Shown here: positions 43,084-55,127 of the stretch, piece after piece
Layout of the letters: every line of letters starts with the position of its first letter
How positions within the stretch are numbered: position 1 is the first letter of the stretch
Assembly (NCBI GenBank): GCA_946902985.2
Contig: OX336388.2
Coordinates: 1,505,754,545-1,505,818,544, forward strand
Direction: 5' to 3'
From: Meconema thalassinum
Taxonomy: Eukaryota; Arthropoda; Insecta; Orthoptera; Tettigoniidae
Length of the DNA stretch: 64,000 nt
Position numbers and translations under genes: made by a program
Notes under the pieces: generated by a model
The model's database searches: none
What the model saw: only the letters and a program-made list of their open reading frames with translations
What the model was told of the DNA's origin: nothing

Positions 43084-43158
43084 AAGAGGAGAGGAGAGGA
43101 GAGGAGAGGAGAGGAGAGGAGAGGAGAGGAGAGGAGAGGAGAGGAGAGGAGAGGAGAG
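43084..43158. repeat. (GAGGA)n microsatellite
   Basis: A nearly perfect 5-bp tandem run of about fifteen units. Confidence 0.95.
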
Positions 43159-43159
43159 G

Positions 43160-44150
43160 GTCCGCCCCAAAGGTAAGGGACAAAAGGGGAAAATACAGGT
43201 GAAAATATTTACAATATGGACAATTATTTCGTTGCAGTATTGGTACTGTCGGTGTATGATAAATGCAGTATATATGATGTTAGGTGCAATGCTAAATGGT
43301 GATGTTGTAAAAAATCAACTATGGTTAAACTGTAATATTACAGGCTACTACTTATTTGGTTGTCTTCCTCGCTGGAGCTACTCGCAGTTTCGTGTTCACT
43401 GTTACTCCAGGTGTGGTCGACTTAGATGGGCTGTTATCTCAACGACACTGGTTTATCCCTTTCTCCCCTCCAATAGGTTTATTTTAACAAGCTCAAGGCT
43501 TAAACAAAAATATTTCAACATTCACTTACGAACAGGGAGAGAAAGGTTCCATCGAATTTTGAATTCAGTTCTCGCAGAGCTACACTAGGAAGCGTGAATC
43601 TGTAAATATTTGGCAGGGAGGAAGCTGGTCAACCACGTACGCTTGTTCGGATTCCACGTTAAAATATAAGAGGTCCCGTGGCTATTATCTCCATATAAAT
43701 GGTCACGGAAAATTAAAAAGCTTATTTTCTGTAAAACCACTCCTGGGCCTACAAGCTACCTAGACCCGGAAATGTTTCGTGCTACACTCTGATTACAATT
43801 TCATCCTCCTGGTACGATAATCATTTGCCAGGCATTCCCGTTCATTCTCTAAACATGTAATTTCAGTGCATAAATTACACCCTCAATCGTTCAGTAGGCC
43901 TGAAGTGCTTTAAAATGTCCAAATGAACTCAGTGCCGTATTTCGGTATTATTCCAACGATCTCTCCTACCATTTATTTCATTACAAGTAATTCATCTACC
44001 AAAGAGAGAAACAGCCAGTATAATAAATCTTACAAATCTTGTCAAAAGTTGTATCAAAGTCAATTAGCTTAAAATGCAAAATTGTAAGCTATTTCATACG
44101 AAAAACAAGTAGTTCCGTGAAGAACTATACAGCCTATTTTCATATATCCT
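43160..44150. other. No gene recognised
   Basis: A 129-codon open frame (43199-43588, plus) has no recognisable domain and unusual composition, so I do not call it. The rest is non-coding. Confidence 0.35.
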
Positions 44151-45545
44151 ACTTATGTTAATTGCCACTATCAACATACACAATTTCAGTTTGATTGCTG
44201 TAATAGATTCGTAGATATTGAGAACCGACTAAATATTTCGGATGGTCGCCATGTTGGATTTTATATATGTAGGTCCTAGAGTTATGTACTGTTACATGCA
44301 GATTATTGTGAACGTGTAGTATTCAAACTTCAATCGCATAATTAGGACACAAGAAAAAACAAGGAGATTAAATTTTTGTCACAGCTGCCATCTTGAGGCT
44401 ATGGAAACAATTGAAATAAATTAGATGCCAGTGGATTAATATTCGGATAAAGATTTACTGTACCAAGTTTCACTGCACGCGGATGGCTAAATTACGAGAA
44501 ACGTCCATGTGAATATTTATAATTCGCGTCACCGCCATGTTGGATTTGTGTTCACCAGGTTATTTAAAGTCCTATAGGTGAACTTAAGTTCATAGCCCCT
44601 ATGAACATTAAAGAATGCAGTTTGATTGCTAAAATAGATTCGTAGATATTCAGTATCGTCTAAATATTTCGGATGGTCGCCATGTTGGATTGTTAAATGT
44701 ATAGGCCATAGAGTCATGTACCATTAAAGGAAAAGTATTGCGTAGGTTCATTATACAAACTTTCACTTCGATCGCATGACTACGTCACAAGAAATAAAAA
44801 CTTAATTTTAAAATTCGCACTGCCGCCATCTTGAGGTTATGTAAACAATTGAACTAAATTAGATACCAGTGGATTCAATGTGTATAAATATTTCCTGTAC
44901 CAGGTTTCAGTGCGCTTGGAACATTAAATCGCGAGAAAGGTCTATTTAAAATGTTCAATTTCGCTTGGCCGCCATGTTCGTTTTGTAGTAAACCGGTTTT
45001 TGAAAATCTTATAGATGGACTTCCAGTAGTGCCCTTTATCTCCGTACAAAATTTTAGGGAGATACCGCTAATAGTTTCAGAGATATAGAATGCCGGTGAA
45101 ATATTTCGCACATCCGCCATCTTGTGATTATGTAAACAATTGAACGAAGTTAGATGTCGGTGCATTACAATGTATATAAACATATACTGTACCAAGTTTC
45201 ATTGCGTTTGGTTGGTCAAATCGCGAGAAACGACTATTTAAAATTCGCAAATTCGCTTGGCCGCCATGTTGGTTTTTTAGTTACCCGGTTTTCAAAAGTC
45301 ACATAAGTGAACTTATAATAGTTTCCTCTATCACCATAGAAAATGTCAGGGTAATATCGGTAATAGTTTCGGAGATATTGAATGCTGGTGAAATATTTCG
45401 CACAGCCGCCATGTTGGATTGGTGAGTCGTAACAAAATTTGAAGGGCACGGTCGAAGTCGCCGGGAATAGTGCTATGAACTTTCCGAGTTTCATTGAAAT
45501 CGCTCCTGCCGTTTAGATTTTATTAGGGGGGGACACACACACGAA

Positions 45546-45586
<41 letters not shown>

Positions 45587-45625
45587 CACACGGACAAAAG
45601 GTGATCTCATAAGCCTATTTTTTCA
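44150..45625 (-). repeat. Satellite-bearing hairpin-ended element (diverged relative)
   Basis: The right end has 'agcctatt...aataggct' (about 45610-45640) preceded by 'tgatctcataag', a (CA)n run (45532-45592) and tandem units with CCGCCATGTTGGAT/CCGCCATCTTGAGG. This is the same layout as 19114-23688, inverted. Spacing of equivalent motifs is 437-438 bp (44251/44689, 44383/44820, 44532/44970), then 292 bp (44820/45112, 44970/45262). The left boundary is approximate. Confidence 0.65.
45532..45592. repeat. (CA)n microsatellite
   Basis: Almost pure CA run at the hairpin end of the satellite element. Confidence 0.95.
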
Positions 45626-45639
45626 AAATTGAAAATAGG

Positions 45640-46330
45640 CTAAAAAAGAGTTTCTTTGCAGCGATTGTAAAGAAAAGGTCTAAAGAAAGAATTTTAACAA
45701 AAACTTATTTTTAAGAATTAGCCCAGTTTCTGATGACGTGAGCACTTCAGAAGGCATGAAAAAACTGGCTTCATCTGACTTTTAAAATAAATTAATCGGT
45801 TATGCTAAAATGAAAATAACAAGGACAAATAACAAAGAAAGAAATTAATTTAAAAAGACGGTATTGCTGCAAATTTATCTTTCTGAAGCAGGGGCATGAG
45901 CATCAACTAACTTTAATAACCAAACTGGCAAATGGCAAATAATAATAATACAACACACATGTTTAGTGCTACGCAAAACTCTTTTCCTACACACTACTAT
46001 TTTAAACGGTTCGACTAATCGATTATATCGAATGCTCTAATAAAAACTGCCAGAGAAGAAATTTTCATTTAGGATGAGAGGAATGTTTGACGAAACACGC
46101 AAGTACCCTTGACCAAATTTGTTGCTGCGCTAATTTATTAAAATATTCTGATTAAAAGACGACATTTATTTTCAAAGAAGTGGGAGTGTGATGGATTGGA
46201 CAGGAATGCTAACAACTTGACTCCACGACACTTGTTTTTCACCTAGTTAACCAAGTCTTCGGTATTATGATTGACTTCAAAACCAACCCATAGACAGATG
46301 TCCCAAACACAAAACACAAAAAACTAATTA
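45640..46330. other. No gene recognised
   Basis: Adenine-rich non-coding sequence. No ORF or repeat family I can identify. Confidence 0.35.
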
Positions 46331-46334
46331 AAGT

Positions 46335-46550
46335 TAATTAAATCCAGGAACGTAAAATTCTCAAGAAAATAATATATGGCCCCGTTTAGGTTAATGGCAT
46401 ATGGATTAAAAGGAAAACCACGGACTTGTACACAGTAATCAATAAGTTCACTGATACCGTGCGTAAGAGACGATTGAAATTTTATGGTCACATCTACAGA
46501 ATGGACAACACCAGATATGCAAAAAAAACTGCTTGATATAATTAATTCAC
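46335..46550 (+). pseudogene. LINE C-terminal fragment
   Basis: Plus-strand translation from about 46342 reads QERKILKKIIYGP, then KRKTTDLY, FTDTVRKRRLKFYGHIYRMD and a stop. This is the segment after the thumb in RTE/Jockey-type LINEs (compare RILRRIFGP and RLRWAGHV in the LINE at 20658-23077). Only about 70 residues remain. Confidence 0.6.
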
Positions 46551-46559
46551 ATATAAAAT

Positions 46560-47870
46560 CCTTTTAACAGCCGGGAGTGTTTTTAATGGAAAAGGCCAGC
46601 AGGAGATATGAAAATGGGGTATTTAGTTGTACACAAAAGCGTATTATTTTGGTAATAAATATCTCCTGTAATATTTCATTCAGATAATGGAGTACTATTT
46701 CTCATTGAATGTAATTGGACACAGTTTGTGTTGACCTACTGAGAAGCTTTCTATAATGGAAGTAGGCAACACTGAAAAATGGCTTCTATTATTTCAATGC
46801 TCACTATTTTTGAGTTAAAAGCACTCATAGTCACCAGAAGCACTTATCCATTTAAGCTAAGCATACGTTGTAAGCTTGACTAGATGAAGAGGGATCGCAA
46901 TTACTGCACTGGTTGGCAAGGATGATATCAAGAACAGCTTATGCGATCGAACAGCGTGACGTTAACGAGTAAGCTAATTCGAGTGTGCGACATCCCCCAT
47001 TTACCTCATGGCAATGAATGATTGCGGGAATCCCACATATATTAAGCAGGAATGTAATCATTCCACCTCGATGAGAGGAAAATAACTACACCACTGGAGT
47101 ATAACAGCCCTTTGTAGGTATGAAAGATGGTCTCGGTCTCTCTGATTGACAGTTCATTTTTTTTCGTACCTGATTATAACCTTGACCCAAGAGCCCCACC
47201 ACACAGCAGAAAGCGAAGGGGACCACCACTGCTTATAGGCACAGTAGCAGGCAGTCAGATATGGCACATCACAATCACTCAATTTGTACTCAATTATGTA
47301 TCTTACTTTTCATAAATCTTGGCAGCCATTTCTTAAATTAAACTCCCCTGACTCGTTACAAAAATATGCGACTGACAAATTTGACAAATAGCCTACAATA
47401 GTTTGTATCTTAAATTTAGAGGTCTTAGTTTAACGGGTATGTTTATGTTTATTCGAGCAGAAGCAACATCAGTGGCAAAGACTGGTTTTAGTTTACAAGT
47501 AGATGGGAAACGGTCCATAAAATGACCAAGGCAGCGATGGCTTAACACCCAGCACGAAGATCTCAAGATCTCAAGCCTGAATCCTCATCAGGCACAAGAT
47601 CGTGTCAAGTGGAGTCCGAGTGCCAAAACAGCGGATCCCACCAGCTTACGGGACAAACTCTAAGGAAGTACTGCAGAAGTAGTGTTACTGCGTAAATGTT
47701 TTATCCATTTAAATCTTTCAAATTTGATTCCATAAACAGTGCCATAAACTTCAGAATGATCCATTCTCATTATGTCATGTCGGTTTTATTGCAGTCATCT
47801 CCCACAAAAACACATTCCTAACATATTTCTCTTTTCTCTGTCTTACTCTTATCCACCCTGGTTCACTCAT
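46560..47870. other. No gene recognised
   Basis: Non-coding. A segment at about 47290-47370 repeats sequence from 39070-39160. Nothing else supported. Confidence 0.35.
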
Positions 47871-47874
47871 TTAC

Positions 47875-48200
47875 TGTCACCCCGTGGTGTAACCGAGCGC
47901 GTTAAATTGTGCACCACGACCGAGATGAGAGCTGCAACAAGTCCGGAGATCGGGGTTGGAATCTGGGCGTTAACAGCTGATACCCTGAGTGTGGTTTTCC
48001 GGGGTTTTTCCCCAATTATCCACATGGTGAATGCCGCGATAGTGCCTTGTTTTAAGTCCTGGGGCACCTACCTCATACCTGACCCTAATAATTTCGGCTA
48101 CATAGTCCGCATTACTACAGTCACCACAAATACACTGGATGTGAGATAAATTGAACACACACACACAAAACTATGGAGCTCATGACCAAAGATATTCCGA
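47875..48200 (+). repeat. SINE, degenerate (family A-like)
   Basis: A tRNA-like head ('ccccgtggtgtaaccgagcgcg', a degraded A-box region) is followed by 'ggtgtggttttccggggtttttcccc'-like body sequence and a tail with 'acaaatacactggatgtgagata'. It aligns with the inverted SINE at 60935-61180 and with the tail at 1215-1320. Confidence 0.5.
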
Positions 48201-48633
48201 GCCCCTAAAAAGAACAACAACATAACTCATTTATTTCCTTCCTCCTTTCTTTTACGACAATATCAAAACCATTTCAAGTCTTATATTGTCACATATGCAT
48301 TCATCTCAGGTATCCATATGTTATCAATGAACGATTTCCCTCCTTTTCCCGAGGCAAGTGCCGGGATGGTTCCTAACTTTAGGCCACAGTCGCGTCCTTC
48401 CCTACCTCAATTTTAAAAAATCCTCTCGACACGCCGGAAGGCGGAGGTATATTTCACCGGGCAAACTAGGGGATAGGCTATAATAGGCAAAATATGCAGT
48501 TTTTCGTAGAAGGATCAGACCTCATTTATTGCAAGAAAGTATTTTACAATTGGAGATTAATTACTTTTTTCGACTTTCTATGCATATTTTTAACGTTTTA
48601 CTGTCTAGTAACCATCTTGTCATTTGGGGTCCA

Positions 48634-49853
48634 TTTTTTGCCTACTTCTGATTTTTTCAAAACATGAAACTAGACTTATGAGATTTACACAGGGACAAAA
48701 ATTATGTTACTGTCTGTGTGTCTGTCTGTGTGTGAGTGTGTGTAATCTGAATGTCTGTCCCTCCCTATCAATTCAAACACAGTGAAACCGAATTGAATGA
48801 AATTTGGTACTGAGGTAGCACAAGTGAAGGGCACCTCAGTGACATGTTTTATATCGCCGCCGTCTTGACGAAAACGTAATGGCGGCCACCCAAATGTTAA
48901 AAGCTTAAATAAAATTACGACCAACCTAATCATCTGAACTCTACCAAATTCTGCAACGTTATACCGTTATGTATGAAAAATCTTTTGATCAAACTACAAG
49001 ATCATCAACCCAATAATTTGCAGATGGCGGCCATGTATGTGTGCAAATCGATTCCTCCTACCAATTCAAACACAGTGAAATCGAATTGAACGTCATTTGG
49101 TACAGACGTAGCACTAGCAAAAGGCAACTCAGTGTCATGTTTTATATCGTCGCCATCTTGACGAAAACGTAATGGCAGCCACCCAAATGTTAAAAGCCTA
49201 AGTCCAATTACGACCAACCTAATCATCTGATCTCTACCAAATTTTCCAACAACATAACTTTATGTGAGAAGCAATCTTTGACAAAGCTACAAGGTCATCA
49301 GTCCAATAGTTTGCATATGGCTGGCATGTATGTGTGCAAATCGATTCCCCCTATCAATTCAAACACGGACAAACCGAATTGAACGAAATTTGGTACAGAG
49401 GTAGCACTAACAAAGGGCACCTAACTGTCATGTTTTATATCGCCGCCATCCTGGTGGAAACGGACTGGCGGCCACCCAAATGTTAAAAGCTTAAATCAAA
49501 TTACGACCAACCTAATCACTTGATCTCTACCAAATTTTGCAACAACATACCTTTTCATGGGAAGCATCTTTGGACTGAACTACAAGGTCGTCAGCCCAAT
49601 AGTTTGCAGATAGCGGCCATGTATGTGTGCAAATCGATTTATCATTCCAAACACGGTGAAACCGAATTGAATGAAATTTTGTACAGAGGTAGCACTAGCA
49701 AAAGGCACCTCATATTCATGTTTATTATCCGTATAGCACGTCGTATTTCAACAAGCTACTACAACCAACATTCAAGTATACTCCTTGAAAAGACGAAGAG
49801 TTATAACAATACCCATGCATTTAGGAGAATGTAGGCTATTTGTTCTATACTGA
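48634..49853 (+). mobile_element. Hairpin-ended tandem-repeat element, second plus-strand copy
   Basis: Starts TGCCTACTTCTGA, has 'gacttatgagat' near 48674, a TG run (48712-48745), about four units of roughly 293 bp (block 'gtcatgttttatatcg' near 48842, 49133, 49428), and ends 'aggagaatgtaggctat', then a weaker TGTTC...GAACA hairpin. No LINE inside. Flanks CATTTT and CATGTT are similar, not identical. Confidence 0.65.
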
Positions 49854-49859
49854 ACATCA

Positions 49860-50260
49860 TGTTTATACTTGTGGTCACCTTACGCAAGGTTTGGAACTGA
49901 TGTGTAACTATCAAACAGTCTGTTACTTCTTCACGCAAAATTTTATCTCCCGCAGAGATGTTGGTTACTCAGTTTAGGGGATGCGACAACGCGCTCATGT
50001 AACCCCGTGTACTTTGGTTGTGTGTATAATCTGTCTGATAAACGGTGTTATTTGTGAAAGCTGTATTAGTCAGCAATTCAGGTAAGGACTGCAGACGGTC
50101 AATTTCAAGTAGTAGTTCCTAATTTTGGTACCAAATACTACCGTCAAGAACACCTAGCTGTTAACTTGGCAACTAGATGCCACCACAACCTGAAACTTGC
50201 AATGAACGTTGGAACTTCCCCTCCGAAGGAAAGCATACTGAGGTATTTTTAGCGCTCTGA
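49860..50260. other. No gene; possible SINE tail
   Basis: Sequence near 49990-50090 ('accccgtgtactttggttgtgtgtataatctgtctgataa') resembles an inverted family A SINE tail. No coding sequence. Confidence 0.35.
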
Positions 50261-50264
50261 GGAA

Positions 50265-50405
50265 ATCCGACGACCTAGGCCGGCTTTGAACCCGCACCAT
50301 TGGGCATAGAAGTTCAGCATGCTACCAGTTACGACACCGAAGCCGCTTTCCACAGAGTCAGATGGAAAACTGAATGTGATCTCATGCAATGGCGTTGTCA
50401 TGGCA
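50265..50405 (-). repeat. tRNA-like SINE fragment
   Basis: The minus strand has 'ggttcaaagccggc', a mutated B box, downstream of a 'gtcgtaactggtagcatgctg' A-box-like block. It does not fold as a complete tRNA. Confidence 0.4.
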
Positions 50406-50469
50406 ACCTCTGATAGCTCATCCCTGATCAATTTAGAAGCGTTTCATGGTAACCTCTGATGGCTCTTCG

Positions 50470-51115
50470 CATTTTCTTATAATTCCGAAATCATTTTTCT
50501 CATTCCTTGGCGTAATGGTGGGTCAAATCAAAAAAAAAAAATTCAGACAAAGATTTGATGTAATTATTATGGGAATATTGTCCTTTTTGTACGGTTTTGA
50601 TATTGTGCCTATTAAGGGAGAAGTGATTAATGTTTCCCGAGAACCCCACTTTTTCCCACCCCTTTGGTCAATGGTTGGTGTTTTCAAAAACATTTTAAAC
50701 ATAAATTTTAGCACTTATCCGATACATAGTATGAACTTTGAATAGATTTGATATTTCATGTATTAAGGGAGTTATGGCGATATTTCTTTTTTTTTCGAAT
50801 AATGCCCCTATTTTCACCGCCTTCGACCGATTTTGCCCATTAACGAACTCGACTGAGATTTTAAAGGGATACACATTATATAAAAGCTTTAAATTGATTG
50901 GTGCAAAATTACGGTAGTTACCGTGTCCACAAGAAACTGATATACATAAATTATATATAAGCTTTTGAACTGACGGTGGTTTAGGGGTCTGGGTGATGTG
51001 AAACGCGAAGATATGTCGAAATTTTCCGGAAGTCGAAACATGGTAATCATTGCAATAGTTAGCTTTCTCTTGAAATCTACCTAACACACTCATTACTACA
51101 GACACCAAAATAACT
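50470..51115. repeat. Dispersed repeat of unknown class
   Basis: The part with 'ggttttgatattgtgcctattaaggga' (about 50593-50620) recurs inverted at about 55130-55165. The part with 'ccaccc.tttggtcaatggttggt' (50655-50680) recurs inverted at about 52440-52465. Chance ORFs occur on both strands. No domain recognised. Confidence 0.45.
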
Positions 51116-51659
51116 TAAGATATCAAATGATTTTGAGCACACCCAACTACATCGGGCTGATGACTAGAAGGTCCAAGCCCGTAAATGAACAACAGCAACG
51201 AATCTACGTTTCCTCTCACTTTCCATCCCAAGATTGAGTTGAGTCTATTTCAACCCCCAGTCAAGTCATGTTTCAAATCCTTATCAGCAGATCAAATCCG
51301 GGATGTTTGGCTACTACACCTAGTGTCAGACCACTGCAGCGCTATTCTAAATTAATCAAATGACACTATCAGCTATTCAGTCAATCTCGTGGCCAGTGCT
51401 GTTATTGTAATTAATAATTCAGATGGCTCAAGTACAAGACGCACACGTCTCAACATTACGGTTAGAGGAACAAGATACAATTCTGATTAAGGATCTTCTG
51501 ATGTGGATATAGGCCTTACGTTTATAGTTGTAGCCTACAAGTAATTTCTGTACAAGGCTTTATTCATAGTGTCAAATTTTGTTGAGTATTGTGTGTTAAT
51601 AACCGATCTTTCTCAATTTGCTGCAATATAAATGGCTAAGAACATAATAATTATTGTAA

Positions 51660-51890
51660 TGGGTTTCACGCCCCTTTTAACTACTGCGGCTCTAAGAGGC
51701 ACCAGGGTGCCGTAATTTTGTCCGTAAGGGAACTTTTAACATGCCAGTAAATCTACTGACATGGCTCCGTCACATGTAAGCACCTTCAAATGCCAGCTGA
51801 CTGCACCGGGATTCGATCCCGCAATCTTGTGATCAGCAGGCGAGAACGTTGCCGCTTAGTCACGTAGCCAGTCTGGCTAGGAACAACTCT
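51660..51890 (-). repeat. SINE-like repeat, third family
   Basis: On the minus strand: a degraded tRNA-like head with 'gattcgatcccgg'-type B box complement (about 51808-51822), and a body with 'gccagtaaatctactgacatggctcc' on the plus strand shared with 33760-33940. Confidence 0.55.
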
Positions 51891-51894
51891 TTAT

Positions 51895-52500
51895 ACTGTG
51901 TGTTAGTGGTCTGTATGTTAACCACCTACTATATGGACAATTTATATAGTCAAATTTGCTGATGGTTGAATATTTCAGCATTATTTCAACAAATTTCTAA
52001 CAACGAAATAATATTTATTTATCTCCTTGACCTAAGGTGCTTGATATTTATTTTAAGTAAGACGATTAGAATTGAAAATAAATATGTTTATAAAATTAAA
52101 ATAAAATAAGGATTATAAAATCATCATTATGATTATAGAAAATAAAGTTATAGAACTTTAATCAGTCATTTCTAAAAGGCCCTTTATGACATTTTTGGTG
52201 AAAATGAGTTAAACATGGATTTGGTTTCTTCAGAGGTAAACACACCATTCCATGCTTAAAAGGCCTCTTTCTACCTTTTAGTGTAGTCACAGGATGGCAG
52301 TGCTATTTACATTCATTTCTAAAGGGCTCTTTCTGCGGTTGAAGGGGGCAATTTAGCAAGGAACCAGAGCAAGCTAGAAACAGATGCAATCGTTCTATTC
52401 TTCGAATAAGGACGAGAAACGTCTCAGAGAAGAGTTTTGACAGCACCAACCATTGACCAAAGGGGTGAGAAAAAGGGAGTTTTGAGAGAAAAACAAGATG
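51895..52500. other. No gene recognised
   Basis: AT-rich non-coding sequence. The segment at 52430-52480 is an inverted copy of part of 50640-50690. Confidence 0.35.
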
Positions 52501-52502
52501 TT

Positions 52503-52575
52503 CAGGAAATAACATATAGCCTACTTTCTCCTAAATGTATGGGTATAGTTATAACTCTTTGTCTTTATCACCTCC
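52503..52575 (-). repeat. Right-end fragment of the hairpin-ended element
   Basis: 'atagcctactttctcctaaatg' followed by 'gggtatagttataactctttgtctt' is the complement of the right end of the elements at 23615-23670 and 49785-49835. The rest of the element is missing. Confidence 0.7.
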
Positions 52576-52579
52576 TAAT

Positions 52580-53785
52580 TTCTTCCAATTCGAAGTGCAA
52601 ATTGGCACACTGGATTTGAGGAGTGGCGTTCAAATAATTTACCCCAGCATTTTGCAATTTCATCAGCAAACACTCCAAACAACGTAGGTATTCAGTACAT
52701 TAACACCGACTACTTACAATAATTTAAACTTCGTTGCTCTAAACGTATCACCGGGAGAAACATATTTAATATACCTATTACACAGCTAATTTGTAATCGC
52801 GCACGGCTAACGAGAAAGACAGGCCATGGCACGTAAACCAAACCCTTCTGTGACGTAGGCAATGTACCGGCACTGCTTGATGGTGCTTGTACGTTTAAGT
52901 CGAGAGCAATTCATAAGCAGCAGAAATGCAATATTTTATATCAATCTTCATAAAATGGACGCAGTTTAGATGTTCCGTGTTTTTTCAAACACGATAAATA
53001 ATACTGTATAGGTTTGCAAAACTACGCTTGTTGAAGTTACTCCTTACAAAGATCCACGCGAACTAGGATTCAAGGGTTCGTTGTGTCTTTAATAGCTGCA
53101 ACGAGCAGGCTACAGTAAGTTGAGTTGTAGAGTCTGTGACCTTCGTTGTGTGTTAAATTATGTGCACATGAGTATAATTAGATCAAAGAATCTTGCAGAA
53201 CAGTATAGATATCATTAACTTATTGTTGTTTCAAGGGGCGGAACATAAATTAATTCATTTATAGAAGAGATCTGCGGAATACACTACCCACCGACTAACG
53301 ACTTGTATCAATACCTTCTATGACGACAAGTGATAAATGAATACCAACGTTTATACAGGTTCAATGATATAGACAAGATGACTAGGTACCACACCGGCAG
53401 TAAAACGAAGACCAGGCAGTGGTGCAACAGAACTACATTGCTGACGTCACGAAAAGTCACCAGAGCCAGTCATTCTCGTCGGCCGTGATAATCGCGCCTT
53501 ATCTTGGGGATGTGTACCCTCTATCGGTAAAAATAATAACCTTTCAATTATACTGCAGACATGGGTTCACTAACTGGCCGGTAGAGAGCACAGTTCGCAT
53601 CTAGAAGGCTGTGGTTAGCTATAACATAGTTCAAGTAATTACTCTTAGATGTCACTCCGGTGGTGAATGTTGTTTTAATTAAATATATATTTTCCATTTC
53701 AAAATACACCATATACTGCTTTATTTTAATAACGTCACAGTACTCAAGAAATAATAAATATAACATAATTCAAGCAAAAAAGTCC
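52580..53785. other. No gene recognised
   Basis: Non-coding; short chance ORFs only. Confidence 0.35.
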
Positions 53786-53789
53786 AACT

Positions 53790-53862
53790 CTGATAGGATT
53801 TGAACCACGGCCAGCCTGATGAAAGACCAACGCCTTGACCACTCAGCCAATCCTGCACACTC
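53790..53862 (-). repeat. tRNA-like sequence (degraded Leu/Ser-type)
   Basis: The minus strand has an A box TGGCTGAGTGGTCAAGGCG and a B box GGTTCAAATCC at tRNA spacing. The acceptor ends do not pair well and no clear anticodon stem can be drawn, so this is more likely a SINE head or tRNA pseudogene than a functional tRNA. Confidence 0.5.
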
Positions 53863-54116
53863 TAATTGATCGTTAGGAACCAATATAATTATATACAACG
53901 TTATAGCAAATCATGACTTGGACTAAACGTTTTCTTCACTGGAGTATATTTTAAACCGAGTTCATTTGATAGAAAGTTCATTTATTTGTTACCACTAGGC
54001 TATATTGCATGCAACGTACTGAAATTAATAAAATATAGGTCAGAACGAGAGATCAGCTGCCATCTTGTCAAATAACCGAGATGACTCAGCTTTTTAAAAT
54101 CACTTCTAGACTATAA

Positions 54117-54579
54117 GTTGCCCCCGTAGCGTAGCGGTCAGCATGGTTACCTGCCGCCCCGGAGGTCCTGGGTTCGATTCCCGGCTCTGCCACGAAATTT
54201 GAAAAGTGGTATGAGGACTGGAACGGGGTCTACTCAGCCTTGGGTGGCCCAAATGAGTAGAGGGGGTTCGATTCCCACCTCAGTCATCCTCGAAGTGGTT
54301 TTCCGTGGTTTCCCACTTCGTCTTCGGGCAAATGCCGGGATGGTACCTACTGTAAGGCCACGGCCGCTTCCTTCCCTTCCCATCCCTCATGAGGCCCCTC
54401 TTCGCTTTGCAGGTGAGGCCGCCTGGGCGAAGTGCTGATCCCAACTCCCCAGTTGTATCCATCCCGCCCAGATGTTCCAAACTCCAGGACACTGCCCATA
54501 GCGGCGGTAGTGGTGAGTTCACTCGCTGAGTCCGTGGGAACCACCAACCTAGAGGGTAAATTGACTAAATAAAAAAAAA
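54117..54579 (+). repeat. tRNA-derived SINE (family A), complete
   Basis: Starts with a tRNA-like head (A box TAGCGTAGCGGTCAGCATGG, B box GGTTCGATTCC), continues through a body with a second 'ggttcgattcccacctcag' block and 'ggttttccgtggtttccc', and ends in poly(A). A perfect 15-bp TSD (acttctagactataa) lies at 54102-54116 and 54580-54594. Best reference copy of this family in the window. Confidence 0.93.
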
Positions 54580-54699
54580 ACTTCTAGACTATAATATTAC
54601 AACATAAACGTTTAATTTCCAACGGGCCACGTCGTTTCGAACAGATTAAACGATTCTTGGTTCGATAGTTGGAACTGGTGGGTCCCATGTTATGGATTA

Positions 54700-55123
54700 T
54701 AAAGTTTGCATAATTCACACGGCCGCCATCCTTAAATGGTACGGTTGATGACCTTGTAGTTTGGGCACAAGACGCTTCTCATATGAAGGAACGTTGTTAC
54801 CAAATTTGGTAGAGATCCGATTATTAGTTTGGTCGTAATGCATTATTACGTTTTGACCGTTCGAGTGGCCGCCATTAAGTTTTGGTAAAGATGGCCGCAA
54901 TATAAAACATGACACTGGGATGGCCTTTGCCAGTGCTACCTCTGTACCAAATTTCGTTCAATTCGGTTTCACCGTGTTCGAATTGATAAGGAGGGACAGA
55001 CATTCAGAGTACACACACTCACACACACACATACACACACACACAGACAGAGACACAATTTTTGGCCCTGTAGTGATCTCATAAGTCTACTTTCATTTTT
55101 TGCAAAAATCGAAAGTAGGCTAA
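54700..55123 (-). mobile_element. Hairpin-ended tandem-repeat element, truncated
   Basis: The plus strand ends in a CA run (55010-55060), 'tgatctcataagtctactttc' and 'gaaagtaggct', the complement of the left end at 19114. About one and a half units (GGCCGCCAT motifs near 54720 and 54870) remain. It interrupts the dispersed repeat shared with 50470-51115. Confidence 0.7.
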
Positions 55124-55127
55124 CAAT

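Noticed and set aside
43199..43588. 129-codon ORF on the plus strand
   Set aside because: No recognisable domain, odd composition and no flanking gene signals; likely chance.
53790..53862. Functional tRNA gene on the minus strand
   Set aside because: A and B boxes are present but the acceptor stem does not pair and no clear anticodon arm can be drawn.
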